A DNA stretch of 64,000 nt from Amorphoplanes digitatis (GTDB taxonomy: Bacteria; Actinomycetota; Actinomycetes; Mycobacteriales; Micromonosporaceae): the NCBI RefSeq assembly GCF_014205335.1, contig NZ_JACHNH010000001.1, positions 7,062,501 through 7,126,500 of the forward strand, read 5' to 3'. Position numbers and translations under genes: made by a program. Shown here one piece after another: positions 48,748 through 59,751 of this stretch. The number at the start of each line of letters is the position of its first letter. Positions within the stretch are counted from its first letter, which is position 1. Below the pieces are notes generated by a model, which did no database searches, was not told the origin of the DNA, and saw nothing but the letters and a program-made list of their open reading frames with translations.

Positions 48748-49179
48748 CTACTTCTTCTTGGCGCCGCGGGGTGAGACCAGCCTGGCGGCCGTCCAGTCCT
48801 GGCCCGCGTTCACCGTGGAGGTCTGCTGAAGGCCGGCGGTCGGCGCGGACTCGCTGACTTCACTCGGCTCGACGTGGCCATCGCGGCCGGCCTTCGGGGT
48901 CAGCAGCCACACCACTCCGCTGTCGGCCAGGGGCCCCAAAGCATCGGTGAGCAGCTCGAAAAGGTCACCGTCGCCGTCTCGGTACCAGAGCAGTACCGCG
49001 TCGACCACCTCGTCGGTGTCCTCGTCGACCAACTCGCCACAACGTTCGGCCAGGGCGTCACGGAGGTCTTCGTCGACATCGTCGTCGTAGCCCATCTCCA
49101 TGACCACCATGCCCGGTTCGATCCCGAACCGGTCCGCCGGGCTACGTACGCCATCGGCCTGACCAGCGGTCGCGCTCAC
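48748..49179 (-). CDS. DUF3052-family protein
   Basis: A 143-residue protein from GTG 49179, 9 bases after GGAGG. FGIEPGMVVMEMGYDDDVDE, LRDALAERCGELVDEDTDEV, VVWLLTPKAGRDGHVEPSEV is the DUF3052 pattern conserved in actinobacteria next to aceE and the AhpE-type peroxiredoxin. An acidic middle and a basic C-terminal GAKKK tail are visible. A regulatory role with the sigma factor or pyruvate dehydrogenase is speculation. Confidence 0.9.
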   Translation of the reverse strand: MSATAGQADGVRSPADRFGIEPGMVVMEMGYDDDVDEDLRDALAERCGELVDEDTDEVVDAVLLWYRDGDGDLFELLTDALGPLADSGVVWLLTPKAGRDGHVEPSEVSESAPTAGLQQTSTVNAGQDWTAARLVSPRGAKKK

Positions 49180-49289
49180 TGTCGAATGCCTCCTTGTTCC
49201 GTGGTGGGGCCGGAATGCCGGCCACCTGGTCTGGGTAGTCCACACAGTTGCGGCGCTCCGCGCAAGTGGCGCACCGAGTGTGAGGCAAT

Positions 49290-51560
49290 TTACCGTGCCA
49301 GCAGGGCATGGGCACCCTGTGTGATGGCATCTTCCCCGATCAGGACATGTTGCGCTGCCGGACCCAGCGGAACAAGGGAGTCGGCGGCGGCGATCCGGCG
49401 GGCCGCGCCCACGAATCCGCCGTCGACCAGGGCCGCGAGGATGCCCTCGCCGACGCCGCCGGAGCGCCTGGTCTCGTCGACGATCAGGACCCGGCCGGTC
49501 GCCGAGGCCTCCCTGACCAGGTCGGCAGCCGGCAGCGGCGACAACCAGCGCAGGTCGACCACCCTCGAACCGTAGCCTTCCGCGGCCAGGCGGGCCGCGA
49601 CCCGCAGCGACATCCGTACGCCGTTGCCGAACGTCAGAATTGTCAGGTTGTCCGCCGAGCCGACCGGGTAGGTACGTGCCCGGCCGATGGGCATGTGGCC
49701 GCCGGGCCAGTCGCTCGGGCCCGCGTACGGCGCCAGCCACTCGTTGTCGCCGTGCTCGTACAGGTCGCGGGTGTGGTAGAGCGCGATCGGCTCGAGGAAG
49801 ACGCAGACGCTGCCGTCCACGGCCGCCGCGGCCAGGCAGGAGCGCAGCATCGCGGCCGCGTCCGCCGGGCGGGCCGGTACGGCGAGCACCAGGCCGGGTA
49901 TGTCGCGCAGGACCGCCACCGAGTTGTCGTTGTGGAAGTGTCCGCCGAAGCTCTGCTGGTAGGCGAGGCCCGCGACGCGGACGACCATCGGGTTGCGGAA
50001 CGCGCCCCGGGAGAAGAATCCCATGGTGGCGGCCTCGCCGCGCAGCTGGTCCTCGGCGTTGTGCAGGTACGCCAGGTACTGGATCTCCGGGATCGGCAGC
50101 AGCCCGGACAGGCCGGCGCCGAGGGCGAGGCCCAGGATGGACGTCTCGTCGAGCAGGGTGTCGAAGACCCGGTCGGTGCCGAACCGGTCCGACAGGTTCT
50201 TCGTGACGCCGTACACGCCGCCCTTGGCGGCCACGTCCTCGCCGAACAGGATCGCGCCGGGCTCGGCCAGCAGGGCGTCGGTGAGGGTCGCGTTGATGGT
50301 CTGCGCGAGGGTGAGCGGGCCGCCCTGCTCCGGCAGCCGGCCGCCGAAGGCCTGTAGCCGGGCGGCCGAGCCCGGTCCGGCGGCCCGGTCGGCCGCGTCG
50401 GCGACGTTGCGGGCCGCGCGCAGGGGGCGGCGCGGCGCCAGTGGCGCGACGATCTCGCCCGCGCTTGCCAGTTTCGCCTCGCCCAGTACCTCCTCGGCGA
50501 CCTTGCGTACCTGCCAGCCGACCTCGTCGTAGCGGGAGATCAGCTCCTCCGGGGTGGCGGACCCGCCCTCGACGAGCAGCCGTGCGGTGCCGGCCAGCGG
50601 GTCGCGCGCCAGGTCGCGGGCGATCTCGTCGGCCGACCGGTACGCGATCTCGGCGTCCGCGCCCGCGTGGCCCATGAGCCGGACCATGCTCAGGTGCAGC
50701 ACGGCGGGCCGGCGCTGTTCGCGGACCCAGTCGGCGGCCTCGCGGGCGGCGTCGTAGGTGGCGGCCACGTCGCAGCCGTCGGCCTCGAAGTACCGGATGC
50801 CGGGCCGGGCGCGCAGCGTCGCCGCGGTCCAGCCCTCGGGCGACGGGACGCTGATTCCGTACCCGTTGTCCTCGCAGACCAGCAGCAGCGGGAGCCGCTG
50901 GCCGGCGTGGTCGTACCAGCCGGCCGCGTTGAAGGCCGCGGTCGCGCTGGCGTGGTTGACCGAGGCGTCGCCGAAGGAGGCGACGGCGAGGGCGTCGTCC
51001 GGCCAGGGTGCGCGCGGGTTCCGGGCGATGCCGAAGGCGAGGCCGACGGCCCGGGGCAGGTGCGAGGCGATCGTCGAGGTGGTCGGGATGATCTGTAGGT
51101 CGGCGCGGCCGAAGACCTTGTGCCGGCCGCCGGCGATCGGCTCGGCGGCCGAGGCGACCACGCCCCGCAGGACGTCGCGGGCGGCCTCGATGAGTGGGTC
51201 CTTCTCGGACTCCTCGTCGCCTTCGAGGCCGGCCTGGAACGCGCGAGCACAGTAGAACGCGCCGGAGCGGTAGTGCAGCAGCGCCGGGTCGTCGGGGCGC
51301 AGCGCGGCGGCGACGGCCGCGTTTCCCTCGTGGCCGGACGACCCGATCGTGTAGAAGCCCTCGTTGAAGCTGCGCAGCCAGCGCGCGGCGAGGTCGAGGT
51401 GCCGGCTGGCGAGCTGGGCGTCGAAGAGTTCTCTGGTCCGGGCGCCGGTCAGGGCGGTGCCGTCGCGGACCGGTTCGTCGGGCGTTCGCCGCGGCTCGCC
51501 CGGCTGGAGGGCCGAGACGGCGTCGCGGAAGCGCTCGTCGAGGTTTTGCGGGGTGGTCAC
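49290..51560 (-). CDS. fused E1 alpha-beta subunit of a branched-chain 2-oxoacid dehydrogenase type enzyme
   Basis: A 756-residue fusion. The alpha part (about 1-400) has GSSGHEGNAAVAAALRPDDP, the ThDP motif GDASVNHASATAAFNAAGWY, and VCEDNGYGISVPSPEGW. The beta part begins near ALLAEPGAILFGEDVAAKGG and holds ETSILGLALGAGLSGLLPIP and a C-terminal transketolase domain (LTILTFGNGVRMSLRVAARL). It decarboxylates a 2-oxoacid and passes the acyl group to an E2 lipoyl protein, which is not in this window. GTG 51560 was chosen; a longer frame upstream is non-coding. Confidence 0.93.
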   Translation of the reverse strand: MTTPQNLDERFRDAVSALQPGEPRRTPDEPVRDGTALTGARTRELFDAQLASRHLDLAARWLRSFNEGFYTIGSSGHEGNAAVAAALRPDDPALLHYRSGAFYCARAFQAGLEGDEESEKDPLIEAARDVLRGVVASAAEPIAGGRHKVFGRADLQIIPTTSTIASHLPRAVGLAFGIARNPRAPWPDDALAVASFGDASVNHASATAAFNAAGWYDHAGQRLPLLLVCEDNGYGISVPSPEGWTAATLRARPGIRYFEADGCDVAATYDAAREAADWVREQRRPAVLHLSMVRLMGHAGADAEIAYRSADEIARDLARDPLAGTARLLVEGGSATPEELISRYDEVGWQVRKVAEEVLGEAKLASAGEIVAPLAPRRPLRAARNVADAADRAAGPGSAARLQAFGGRLPEQGGPLTLAQTINATLTDALLAEPGAILFGEDVAAKGGVYGVTKNLSDRFGTDRVFDTLLDETSILGLALGAGLSGLLPIPEIQYLAYLHNAEDQLRGEAATMGFFSRGAFRNPMVVRVAGLAYQQSFGGHFHNDNSVAVLRDIPGLVLAVPARPADAAAMLRSCLAAAAVDGSVCVFLEPIALYHTRDLYEHGDNEWLAPYAGPSDWPGGHMPIGRARTYPVGSADNLTILTFGNGVRMSLRVAARLAAEGYGSRVVDLRWLSPLPAADLVREASATGRVLIVDETRRSGGVGEGILAALVDGGFVGAARRIAAADSLVPLGPAAQHVLIGEDAITQGAHALLAR

Positions 51561-51707
51561 GCGACCCAGCATTGCCGACGGTGGCGAGCACCGCCACCGC
51601 GCGTGGTTCCGGCGGCGGTGCCGCTTCACCCGAAAGACCTGCGGCCCGGGGGTGAGGTGTGCCGGAAACGCCGCGGGTCGGCCGCGCCCGGTGGTGGAGT
51701 CGGCGAT

Positions 51708-51794
51708 ATGGCGGTGGTCATTCGGGTCGCGCAATGCGCCTGCTGGTTCGTGGTGGTGTGCGTGTTCTTCCTCGCTTTGGACCTCTTCACCTAG
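51708..51794 (+). CDS. 28-residue hydrophobic peptide, tentative
   Basis: A short frame from ATG 51708, with GGTGGAG about 8 bases upstream, encodes MAVVIRVAQCACWFVVVCVF then FLALDLFT. It would be one membrane helix with three cysteines. It lies between the divergent fused-E1 gene and yjbQ-like gene and ends 9 bases before the latter, so it may be its translated leader. Proof is lacking. Confidence 0.35.
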   Translation: MAVVIRVAQCACWFVVVCVFFLALDLFT

Positions 51795-51803
51795 AGTCCC
51801 GTC

Positions 51804-52208
51804 ATGGACACCACCGTGATCACCGTGCGGACCGGGGACCGGCCCGCCGTCCTGGACATCACGGGCGAGGCCGAGCAGTTCGTCAGCGGGCGCGGTGACG
51901 GCCTCCTGCACGTCTTCGTGCCGCACGCCACCGCCGGGATCGCCATCATCGAGACCGGTGCCGGATCGGACGAGGACCTGCTGACCGCCGTCAACGATCT
52001 GCTGCCGGCCGAGGACCGGTGGCGGCACCGGCACGGGTCGCGCGGGCATGGCCGCGATCACGTGCTGCCCGCCTGGATCGCGCCGTACGCCTCACTCCCG
52101 GTCATCGGCGGGCGCATCGCGCTCGGCACCTGGCAGTCGATCTGTCTCGTCGATCCCAACGGCGACAATCCGCAGCGACAGATCCGCTTCAGCTTCCTCG
52201 CGGGCTGA
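51804..52208 (+). CDS. YjbQ/UPF0047 family protein
   Basis: A 134-residue protein. GLLHVFVPHATAGIAIIETG, then DDLLPAEDRWRHRHGSRGHG, then HVLPAWIAPYASLPVIGGRI, LGTWQSICLVDPNG carries the conserved H-AT-G-I/V, E-G, H...LP and W-Q-x-I motifs. Members bind metal and were shown to have secondary thiamine-phosphate synthase activity; the physiological role is unclear. It is transcribed toward aceE. Confidence 0.92.
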   Translation: MDTTVITVRTGDRPAVLDITGEAEQFVSGRGDGLLHVFVPHATAGIAIIETGAGSDEDLLTAVNDLLPAEDRWRHRHGSRGHGRDHVLPAWIAPYASLPVIGGRIALGTWQSICLVDPNGDNPQRQIRFSFLAG

Positions 52209-52370
52209 TACGAACCGACCGGCACGAAGTTACTGGTCAGTACCTGTGTCGAGCGTCGCGAACGAGCGCGGTAGGCGTGACGCCAGCCACCGGCAGGGGG
52301 CAGGATGGACCTATTCCCGTGCGGTTCACACGATGAGCGCACGGCCCGACACCGACCTAGAGGAATGCCT

Positions 52371-55109
52371 GTGGCCACGGAACGCAAGCGCCCGGTGATC
52401 AGCGACGGCCTGCCGAGCCAGCTTCCGGACATCGACCCCGAGGAAACCAGCGAGTGGGTCGAGTCGCTCGACGGAGTCATCGACGACGGCGGCGCCAAGC
52501 GCGCACGCTACGTGATGTTGCGACTGCTCGAACGGGCCCGGGAGCGACAGGTGGGTGTCCCGCCCCTGACGTCGACGGACTACATAAACACGATCTCGCC
52601 CGAGCGCGAGCCCTGGTTCCCCGGTGACGAGTTCGTCGAGCGGCGCATCCGTGCCTTCATCCGGTGGAACGCCGCGATGCTGGTGCACCGCGCGCAGCGG
52701 CCCGAGATCGGCGTCGGCGGCCACATCTCCACCTACGCGTCGTCCGCCAGCCTCTACGAGGTCGGCATGAACCACTTCTTCCGCGGCAAGGACCACCCCG
52801 GCGGCGGCGACCACATCTTCTTCCAGGGCCACGCCTCGCCGGGCATGTACGCCCGGGCGTACCTCGAGGGCCGGCTCAGCGAGCACGACCTGGACGGCTT
52901 CCGCCAGGAGTTGTCGCACCCGGGCGGCGGCCTGCCGTCCTACCCGCACCCGCGCCTGATGAGCAACTTCTGGGAGTTCCCGACGGTCAGCATGGGCCTC
53001 GGCCCGCTGAACGCGATCTACCAGGCCCGCTACAACCGCTACCTGCACAACCGCGGCATCAAGGACACCAGCGACCAGCACGTCTGGGCCTTCCTCGGCG
53101 ACGGCGAGATGGACGAGGTCGAGTCGCTCGGCGCGATCGGCCTGGCCGCCCGCGAGGAGCTCGACAACCTGACCTTCGTCATCAACTGCAACCTCCAGCG
53201 CCTCGACGGGCCGGTGCGCGGCAACGGCAAGGTCATCCAGGAGCTGGAGGCGTTCTTCCGCGGCGCCGGCTGGAACGTCATCAAGGTCGTCTGGGGCCGC
53301 GAGTGGGACCCGCTGCTCGCCGCCGACAGCGACGGCGCCCTGGTCAACCTGATGAACGTCACGCCCGACGGCGACTATCAGACATACAAGGGCGAATCGG
53401 GCGCGTACGTACGGGAGAACTTCTTCGGCCGGGACCCGCGCGCCCGCAAGCTGGTCGAGGGCATGACCGACGACCAGATCTGGAACCTCAAGCGCGGCGG
53501 CCACGACTACAAGAAGCTGTACGCGGCCTACAAGGCGGCCACCGAGCACACCGGCCAGCCCACCGTGATCCTCGCCAAGACGATCAAGGGCTGGACCCTC
53601 GGCTCGCACTTCGAGGCCCGCAACGCCACGCACCAGATGAAGAAGCTGACCCTGGACGACCTCAAGCAGTTCCGGGACCGGCTCTACCTGGACATCCCGG
53701 ACTCCAAGCTCGAGGAGAACCCGTACCTGCCGCCGTACTTCCACCCCGGTGAGAAGTCCGACGAGCTGCAGTACATGCTGGAGCGCCGCAAGGAGCTCGG
53801 CGGCTTCGTGCCGACCCGGCGCACCAAGCACAAGTCGCTGGCGATCCCGGACTCGAAGACCTTCGGCGACGTCAAGCGCGGCTCGGGCAAGCAGAAGGTC
53901 GCCACCACGATGGCCTTCGTCCGCCTGCTCAAGGACCTGATGCGCGACAAGGAGTTCGGCTCCCGCTGGGTGCCGATCATCCCGGACGAGGCGCGCACGT
54001 TCGGCATGGACTCGCTCTTCCCGACGAAGAAGATCTACTCACCGCACGGCCAGACGTACACGTCGGTCGACCGGGAGCTCTTCCTCTCCTACAAGGAAGC
54101 GACGAACGGCCAGATCCTGCACGAGGGCATCAACGAGGCCGGCTCGACCGCCAGCTTCATCGCGGCCGGCACCTCGTACGCGACGCACGACGAGCCGATG
54201 ATCCCGCTCTACATCTTCTACTCGATGTTCGGCTTCCAGCGCACCGCCGACGAGCTGTGGGCGGCCGCGGACCAGATGACCCGTGGCTTCCTGCTCGGCG
54301 CGACCGCCGGGCGGACCACGCTCAACGGCGAGGGCCTTCAGCACGAGGACGGGCACTCGCTGCTGATCGCGGCGACGAACCCGGCCGTGGTCGCCTACGA
54401 CCCGGCGTTCGCGTTCGAGATCGCGCACATCGTCGAGAACGGCCTGCACCGGATGTACGGCGAGCAGCAGGAGAACGTCTTCTACTACCTGACGATCTAC
54501 AACGAGCCGATCCTCCAGCCGGCCGAGCCGGCCGAGGTCGACGTCGAGGGCCTGCTCAAGGGCATCTACCGATACTCGCCGGCGCCCGAGGCGACCGGCC
54601 CGAAGGCGCAGCTCCTCGCCTCCGGCACGGGCGTGCAGTGGGCGCTCAAGGCGCAGCAGCTGCTGGCGCAGGACTGGGGCGTCGCCGCGGACGTGTGGTC
54701 GGTGACGTCCTGGACGGAGCTGCGCCGCGACGCCATGGCGACCGAGGAGCACAACCTGCTCAACCCGGGCGACCAGCCGCGCAGGCCGTACATCCAGACC
54801 AAGCTCGAGGGCACCGAGGGCCCGGTCGTCGCGGTCAGCGACTGGATGCGGGCCGTGCCCGACCTGATCAGCCGCTGGGTGCCGAACGACTACACGTCGC
54901 TGGGCACGGACGGCTTCGGCATGAGCGACACCCGGCACGCGCTGCGCCGCCACTTCCACGTCGACGCGGAGTCGATCACGGTGGCGACGCTGCGCCAGCT
55001 GGCGCTGCGCGGCAAGGTGCCGATGCACGTTCCGGTGGAGGCCGCGAAGAAGTACGCGATCGACGACGTCACGGCCGCCCCGGTGGGCGAGACCGGCGGC
55101 GACAGCTGA
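52371..55109 (+). CDS. aceE: pyruvate dehydrogenase E1 component, homodimeric
   Basis: A 912-residue homodimeric E1. Family motifs: HISTYASSASLYEVGMNHFF, DHIFFQGHASPGMYARAYLE, the ThDP-binding WAFLGDGEMDEVESLGAIGL with FVINCNLQRLDGPVRGNGK, and GINEAGSTASFIAAGTSYAT, PLYIFYSMFGFQRTADELWA. It decarboxylates pyruvate and acetylates lipoyl-E2. GTG 52371 was preferred over ATG 52365 because AGAGGA lies about 7 bases before it. No E2 or E3 gene is linked, as usual in actinobacteria. Strong terminator downstream. Confidence 0.97.
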   Translation: MATERKRPVISDGLPSQLPDIDPEETSEWVESLDGVIDDGGAKRARYVMLRLLERARERQVGVPPLTSTDYINTISPEREPWFPGDEFVERRIRAFIRWNAAMLVHRAQRPEIGVGGHISTYASSASLYEVGMNHFFRGKDHPGGGDHIFFQGHASPGMYARAYLEGRLSEHDLDGFRQELSHPGGGLPSYPHPRLMSNFWEFPTVSMGLGPLNAIYQARYNRYLHNRGIKDTSDQHVWAFLGDGEMDEVESLGAIGLAAREELDNLTFVINCNLQRLDGPVRGNGKVIQELEAFFRGAGWNVIKVVWGREWDPLLAADSDGALVNLMNVTPDGDYQTYKGESGAYVRENFFGRDPRARKLVEGMTDDQIWNLKRGGHDYKKLYAAYKAATEHTGQPTVILAKTIKGWTLGSHFEARNATHQMKKLTLDDLKQFRDRLYLDIPDSKLEENPYLPPYFHPGEKSDELQYMLERRKELGGFVPTRRTKHKSLAIPDSKTFGDVKRGSGKQKVATTMAFVRLLKDLMRDKEFGSRWVPIIPDEARTFGMDSLFPTKKIYSPHGQTYTSVDRELFLSYKEATNGQILHEGINEAGSTASFIAAGTSYATHDEPMIPLYIFYSMFGFQRTADELWAAADQMTRGFLLGATAGRTTLNGEGLQHEDGHSLLIAATNPAVVAYDPAFAFEIAHIVENGLHRMYGEQQENVFYYLTIYNEPILQPAEPAEVDVEGLLKGIYRYSPAPEATGPKAQLLASGTGVQWALKAQQLLAQDWGVAADVWSVTSWTELRRDAMATEEHNLLNPGDQPRRPYIQTKLEGTEGPVVAVSDWMRAVPDLISRWVPNDYTSLGTDGFGMSDTRHALRRHFHVDAESITVATLRQLALRGKVPMHVPVEAAKKYAIDDVTAAPVGETGGDS

Positions 55110-55123
55110 TCGAACGGCCGAGA

Positions 55124-55154
55124 AAAAGGGGAGCCCCGGGTGGGCTCCCCTTTT
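55124..55154 (+). terminator. intrinsic terminator of aceE
   Basis: AAAAGGGGAGCCC (55124-55136) pairs with GGGCTCCCCTTTT (55142-55154), a 13-bp stem ending in T4. Confidence 0.85.
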
Positions 55155-55207
55155 CCGTTCCCATCCCTTAGGGTCCGAGGATCTTTCGCGTTCTCCCCGG
55201 GGGTGCC

Positions 55208-56461
55208 ATGAGCGTCACGCAGGGCACGCCGGCCGCGCTGGCCGAACCGACGGTGCCGGTACGGCGCTCCTGGGTCGGCCTGCTCTTCGCCGCGAACCTC
55301 GGCCTCTGGATGGCGTTCTTCACGCCCGTGCAGGTGCTGCTGCCCGAGCAGATCACCGAGATCGGCATCGTCGGCAAAGAGGCGGCGCTGGGCTGTGTGA
55401 CCGCGCTGGGCGCGCTTGTCGCGATCATCGTCAACCCGGCGGCGGGCGCGCTCTCCGACCGGACCCGGCTGCGGATCGGCGGCCGGGTGTACGGGCGCCG
55501 GCACGTGTGGACGCTGGCCGGCGCCGCCATCTCCTGCCTGTCGCTGCTTGCCCTGTCCGGGCAGCAGAACATCGCGGGCGTGGCGCTCGGCTGGGCGGGC
55601 ACCCAGGTCGGGCTCAACATGATGCTGGCCACGCTGACCTCCGCGGTTCCGGACCGGGTGCCGGTCGGCCAGCGCGGTGCGGTCTCCGGCTGGATCGGCA
55701 TGCCGCAGGCGCTCGGCCTGGTGCTCGGCGCGGTGCTGTGCACGGCGGTCGTCACCGGCGTCGCGTCCGGGTACGTGGCCATGGCCGTGGTCCTGGTCGC
55801 GCTCGCCGTGCCGTTCGCGCTGCTGACGCCCGACGACCCGCTGCCGCCGGAGGTGAAGCGGCCGACGTCGCGGACCAACATCTGGCGCCTGTTCCGCGAC
55901 AACCCCGACTTCGCCTGGGCCTGGGGCACCCGGTTCCTGGTGCAGCTCGGCAACGCGCTCGGCACGCTGTACCTGCTGTACTTCCTCACCGACCGGGTCA
56001 AGCTCGCCGACCCGGACGAGGGCCTGCTGATCATGATCCTGCTGTACACGCTGGGCATGGTGGCGACCGCCGTGATCGGCGGGCGGCTGTCGGACCGGTC
56101 CGGGCGGCGCAAGATCTTCGTGATCTGGTCCGGCGTGGTCATCGCGATCGCGGCCCTGCTGCTGGCGATCTGGCCGACCTGGCCGGTCGCGCTGGTCGGC
56201 TCGGTCCTGCTCGGCGCGGGCTACGGTGTCTACCTGGCCGTGGACAACGCGCTCATCACGCAGGTGCTGCCGACGGCGGTGGACCGGGGCAAGGACCTCG
56301 GAGTCATCAACATCGCGACGGCGGCCCCGCAGGTGCTCGGCCCGGCGATCGCCGCGCCGCTGGTCACCCACCTGGGTGGCTATCCGACCCTGTACGCGCT
56401 GACGGCGGTCGTGACGCTGCTCGGCGCGGTGATGGTGGTCCGCATCCGTGCGGTCCCCTAG
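55208..56461 (+). CDS. MFS transporter, GPH/sugar-like
   Basis: A 417-residue protein with twelve hydrophobic segments. The first loop 2-3 motif is GALSDRTRLRIGGRVYGRRH (D-R-T/S-R-x-R-x-G-R-R), and the equivalent loop 8-9 is GGRLSDRSGRRKIFVIW. These are typical of the MFS branch related to sugar and glycoside-pentoside carriers. No regulator or hydrolase is coupled directly, but a chitinase gene converges on it; the substrate is unknown. Confidence 0.88.
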   Translation: MSVTQGTPAALAEPTVPVRRSWVGLLFAANLGLWMAFFTPVQVLLPEQITEIGIVGKEAALGCVTALGALVAIIVNPAAGALSDRTRLRIGGRVYGRRHVWTLAGAAISCLSLLALSGQQNIAGVALGWAGTQVGLNMMLATLTSAVPDRVPVGQRGAVSGWIGMPQALGLVLGAVLCTAVVTGVASGYVAMAVVLVALAVPFALLTPDDPLPPEVKRPTSRTNIWRLFRDNPDFAWAWGTRFLVQLGNALGTLYLLYFLTDRVKLADPDEGLLIMILLYTLGMVATAVIGGRLSDRSGRRKIFVIWSGVVIAIAALLLAIWPTWPVALVGSVLLGAGYGVYLAVDNALITQVLPTAVDRGKDLGVINIATAAPQVLGPAIAAPLVTHLGGYPTLYALTAVVTLLGAVMVVRIRAVP

Positions 56462-56486
56462 CCGGAGACCGCACGGAGTGACGCGG

Positions 56487-57860
<1,374 letters not shown>

Positions 57861-57919
57861 GGGGGAACCTCTCTGTCCGGCGCCGGGGACGCCGTCGGGG
57901 ATGACATCGAGCGGTTAAA

Positions 57920-57948
57920 TATTAAGAAGATTAACTAATAGTCGTCAA
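57920..57948 (-). promoter_or_regulatory. promoter of the GH18-CBM13 gene
   Basis: On the minus strand TTGACG (57943-57948) and TTAATA (57920-57925) are 17 bp apart within a strongly A+T-rich stretch (ATTAGTTAATCTTCTTAA), unusual for this genome and a possible regulator site. Confidence 0.55.
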
Positions 57949-58007
57949 TATACGACGTGATAAAAGGTCGCTGACAAAGACCTCGACGAGCGCCGTAGGC
58001 TGGGCGG

Positions 58008-59417
58008 GTGACAGTTCGCGTACGCTTCGCCCCTTCTCCGACCGGAATGTTCCACGTCGGCGGCGCCCGTTCGGCGCTGCAGAACTGGATCGTCGCCCAG
58101 CAGACGGGCGGCGTCTTCGTCTTGCGCATCGAGGACACCGATGCCGCCCGTAACCGTCCCGAATGGACCGAGGGCATCCTCTCGGCGCTCGACTGGATCG
58201 GCATCGAGCGCGGCACCTACGAGGGCCCCTACTACCAGTCGACGTACGCCGATGAACACACCGCCGCCGCGACCCGCCTCTACGCCGAGGGCCGCGCCTA
58301 CTACTGCGGCTGCACCCGCGACGACGCGGTCGCCCGCTCGGGCAACAAGCACACCGGCTACGACGGCTTCTGCCGCGACCGGGCCCTCGGCCCCGGCGAG
58401 GGCCGGGCGCTGCGCTTCCGCACGCCCGACGAGGGCAACACCGTGGTCGTCGACATGGTCCGCGGCGAGCCGACCTTCGAGAACAAGCTGATCGAGGACT
58501 TCATCATCGCCCGCAGCGACGGCTCGGCCGTCTTCCTGCTGGCCAACGTCGTCGACGACATGACAATGGGCATCACCCACGTGATCCGCGCCGAGGAGCA
58601 CCTGCCCAACACCCCGAAGCAGCAGCTGCTGTGGGAGGCGCTGGGGGCCAAGCCGCCGGTCTGGGCGCACGTACCGGTCATCGTCAACGAGAAGCGGCAG
58701 AAGCTCTCCAAGCGGCGCGACAAGGTGGCGCTGGAGTCCTACCGCGACGAGGGCTACCTCGCCGCCGCGATGCGCAACTACCTGATGCTGCTCGGCTGGG
58801 CGCCCTCCGGCGACCGGGAGATCGTGCCGTGGTCGGTCGTCGAGGAGGAGTTCAAGCTCTCGGAGGTCAGCCACTCGCCCGCGTTCTTCGACGTGAAGAA
58901 GCTGCGCGCGTTCAACGGCGACTACATCCGCGCCCTGGATGCCGAGGAGTTCGCCGCGGTGTGCGCGCCCTGGCTGGGCGGCACCGACACGATCCCGGCG
59001 CCGCCGTGGGACCCGGCGGCCTTCGACCCGAACGTGTTCGCCGCGGTGGCGCCGCTGGCGCAGACCCGCATCGCGGTGCTCAGCGAGATCGTCGAGTACG
59101 TCGACTTCCTCTTCCTCGACGAGCCGGTCTCCGACGAGCAGTCGTGGAACAAGGCGATGAAGGAGGGCGCGGCCGACATCCTCGACGCCGCCGCCGCGGC
59201 GTTCGGCGCGCAGGCCGACTGGTCGGCCGAGCCGCTGAAGGCGGCCCTCGAGAAGGTCGGCGAGGAGCGCGGGCTCAAGCTGGGCAAGACCCAGGCACCG
59301 GTACGCGTGGCCGCGACCGGTCGCACCGTCGGCCTGCCGCTCTTCGAGTCGCTCGAGGTGCTGGGCCGGGAGCGGACGCTCGCCCGGCTGGCCTCGGCCC
59401 GCGCCAAACTGGGCTGA
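58008..59417 (+). CDS. gltX: glutamyl-tRNA synthetase
   Basis: A 469-residue class I synthetase. FAPSPTGMFHVGGARSALQN holds the HIGH-like site (FHVGGAR), FVLRIEDTDAARN follows, and KRQKLSKRRDKVALES is the KMSKS-like site. YYCGCTRDD and C-terminal anticodon domain (LKLGKTQAPVRVAATGRTVG) are as expected. It attaches glutamate to tRNA-Glu and probably also to tRNA-Gln for amidation. TAGGCT lies 6 bases before the GTG, so the transcript is probably leaderless. Confidence 0.97.
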   Translation: MTVRVRFAPSPTGMFHVGGARSALQNWIVAQQTGGVFVLRIEDTDAARNRPEWTEGILSALDWIGIERGTYEGPYYQSTYADEHTAAATRLYAEGRAYYCGCTRDDAVARSGNKHTGYDGFCRDRALGPGEGRALRFRTPDEGNTVVVDMVRGEPTFENKLIEDFIIARSDGSAVFLLANVVDDMTMGITHVIRAEEHLPNTPKQQLLWEALGAKPPVWAHVPVIVNEKRQKLSKRRDKVALESYRDEGYLAAAMRNYLMLLGWAPSGDREIVPWSVVEEEFKLSEVSHSPAFFDVKKLRAFNGDYIRALDAEEFAAVCAPWLGGTDTIPAPPWDPAAFDPNVFAAVAPLAQTRIAVLSEIVEYVDFLFLDEPVSDEQSWNKAMKEGAADILDAAAAAFGAQADWSAEPLKAALEKVGEERGLKLGKTQAPVRVAATGRTVGLPLFESLEVLGRERTLARLASARAKLG

Positions 59418-59425
59418 CCGTTTCT

Positions 59426-59459
59426 GTACGCGCGCGCCGTTCACACGGCGCGCGCGTAC
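59426..59459 (+). terminator. terminator of gltX
   Basis: GTACGCGCGCGCCGT (59426-59440) and ACGGCGCGCGCGTAC (59445-59459) form a perfect 15-bp stem with loop TCAC. The remainder of 59460-59751 shows no gene. Confidence 0.75.
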
Positions 59460-59751
59460 CGCACCAAGCAACATCTTGACCAGCTCCGACGTCCTATGGG
59501 GTATGAACGTCAGCAGCACGGGTGACCGTGCACGCCGGAACTTGCCACGCCTAGGTACTATTCGCCCGCTGATCAGCGACCGTCCTCGCCATCGCAGCCG
59601 ATCCCAGATAGCTCCAATTCGTCCCGGTCCGAGATGCGGCCGAGACCATCTGAGGGAAAGCTGTGAGGACGGCCGCGCCGGCGACGGCCCGACCGGGCCG
59701 GACCGGCACGACCGGCGCGCAGTTTTTCATCGGGGGCGGGGAGGCCGGACG

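Noticed and set aside
48748..51597. 949-residue minus-strand frame joining DUF3052 with upstream DNA
   Set aside because: Only the last 143 residues match DUF3052; the rest is a shadow of the fused E1 gene.
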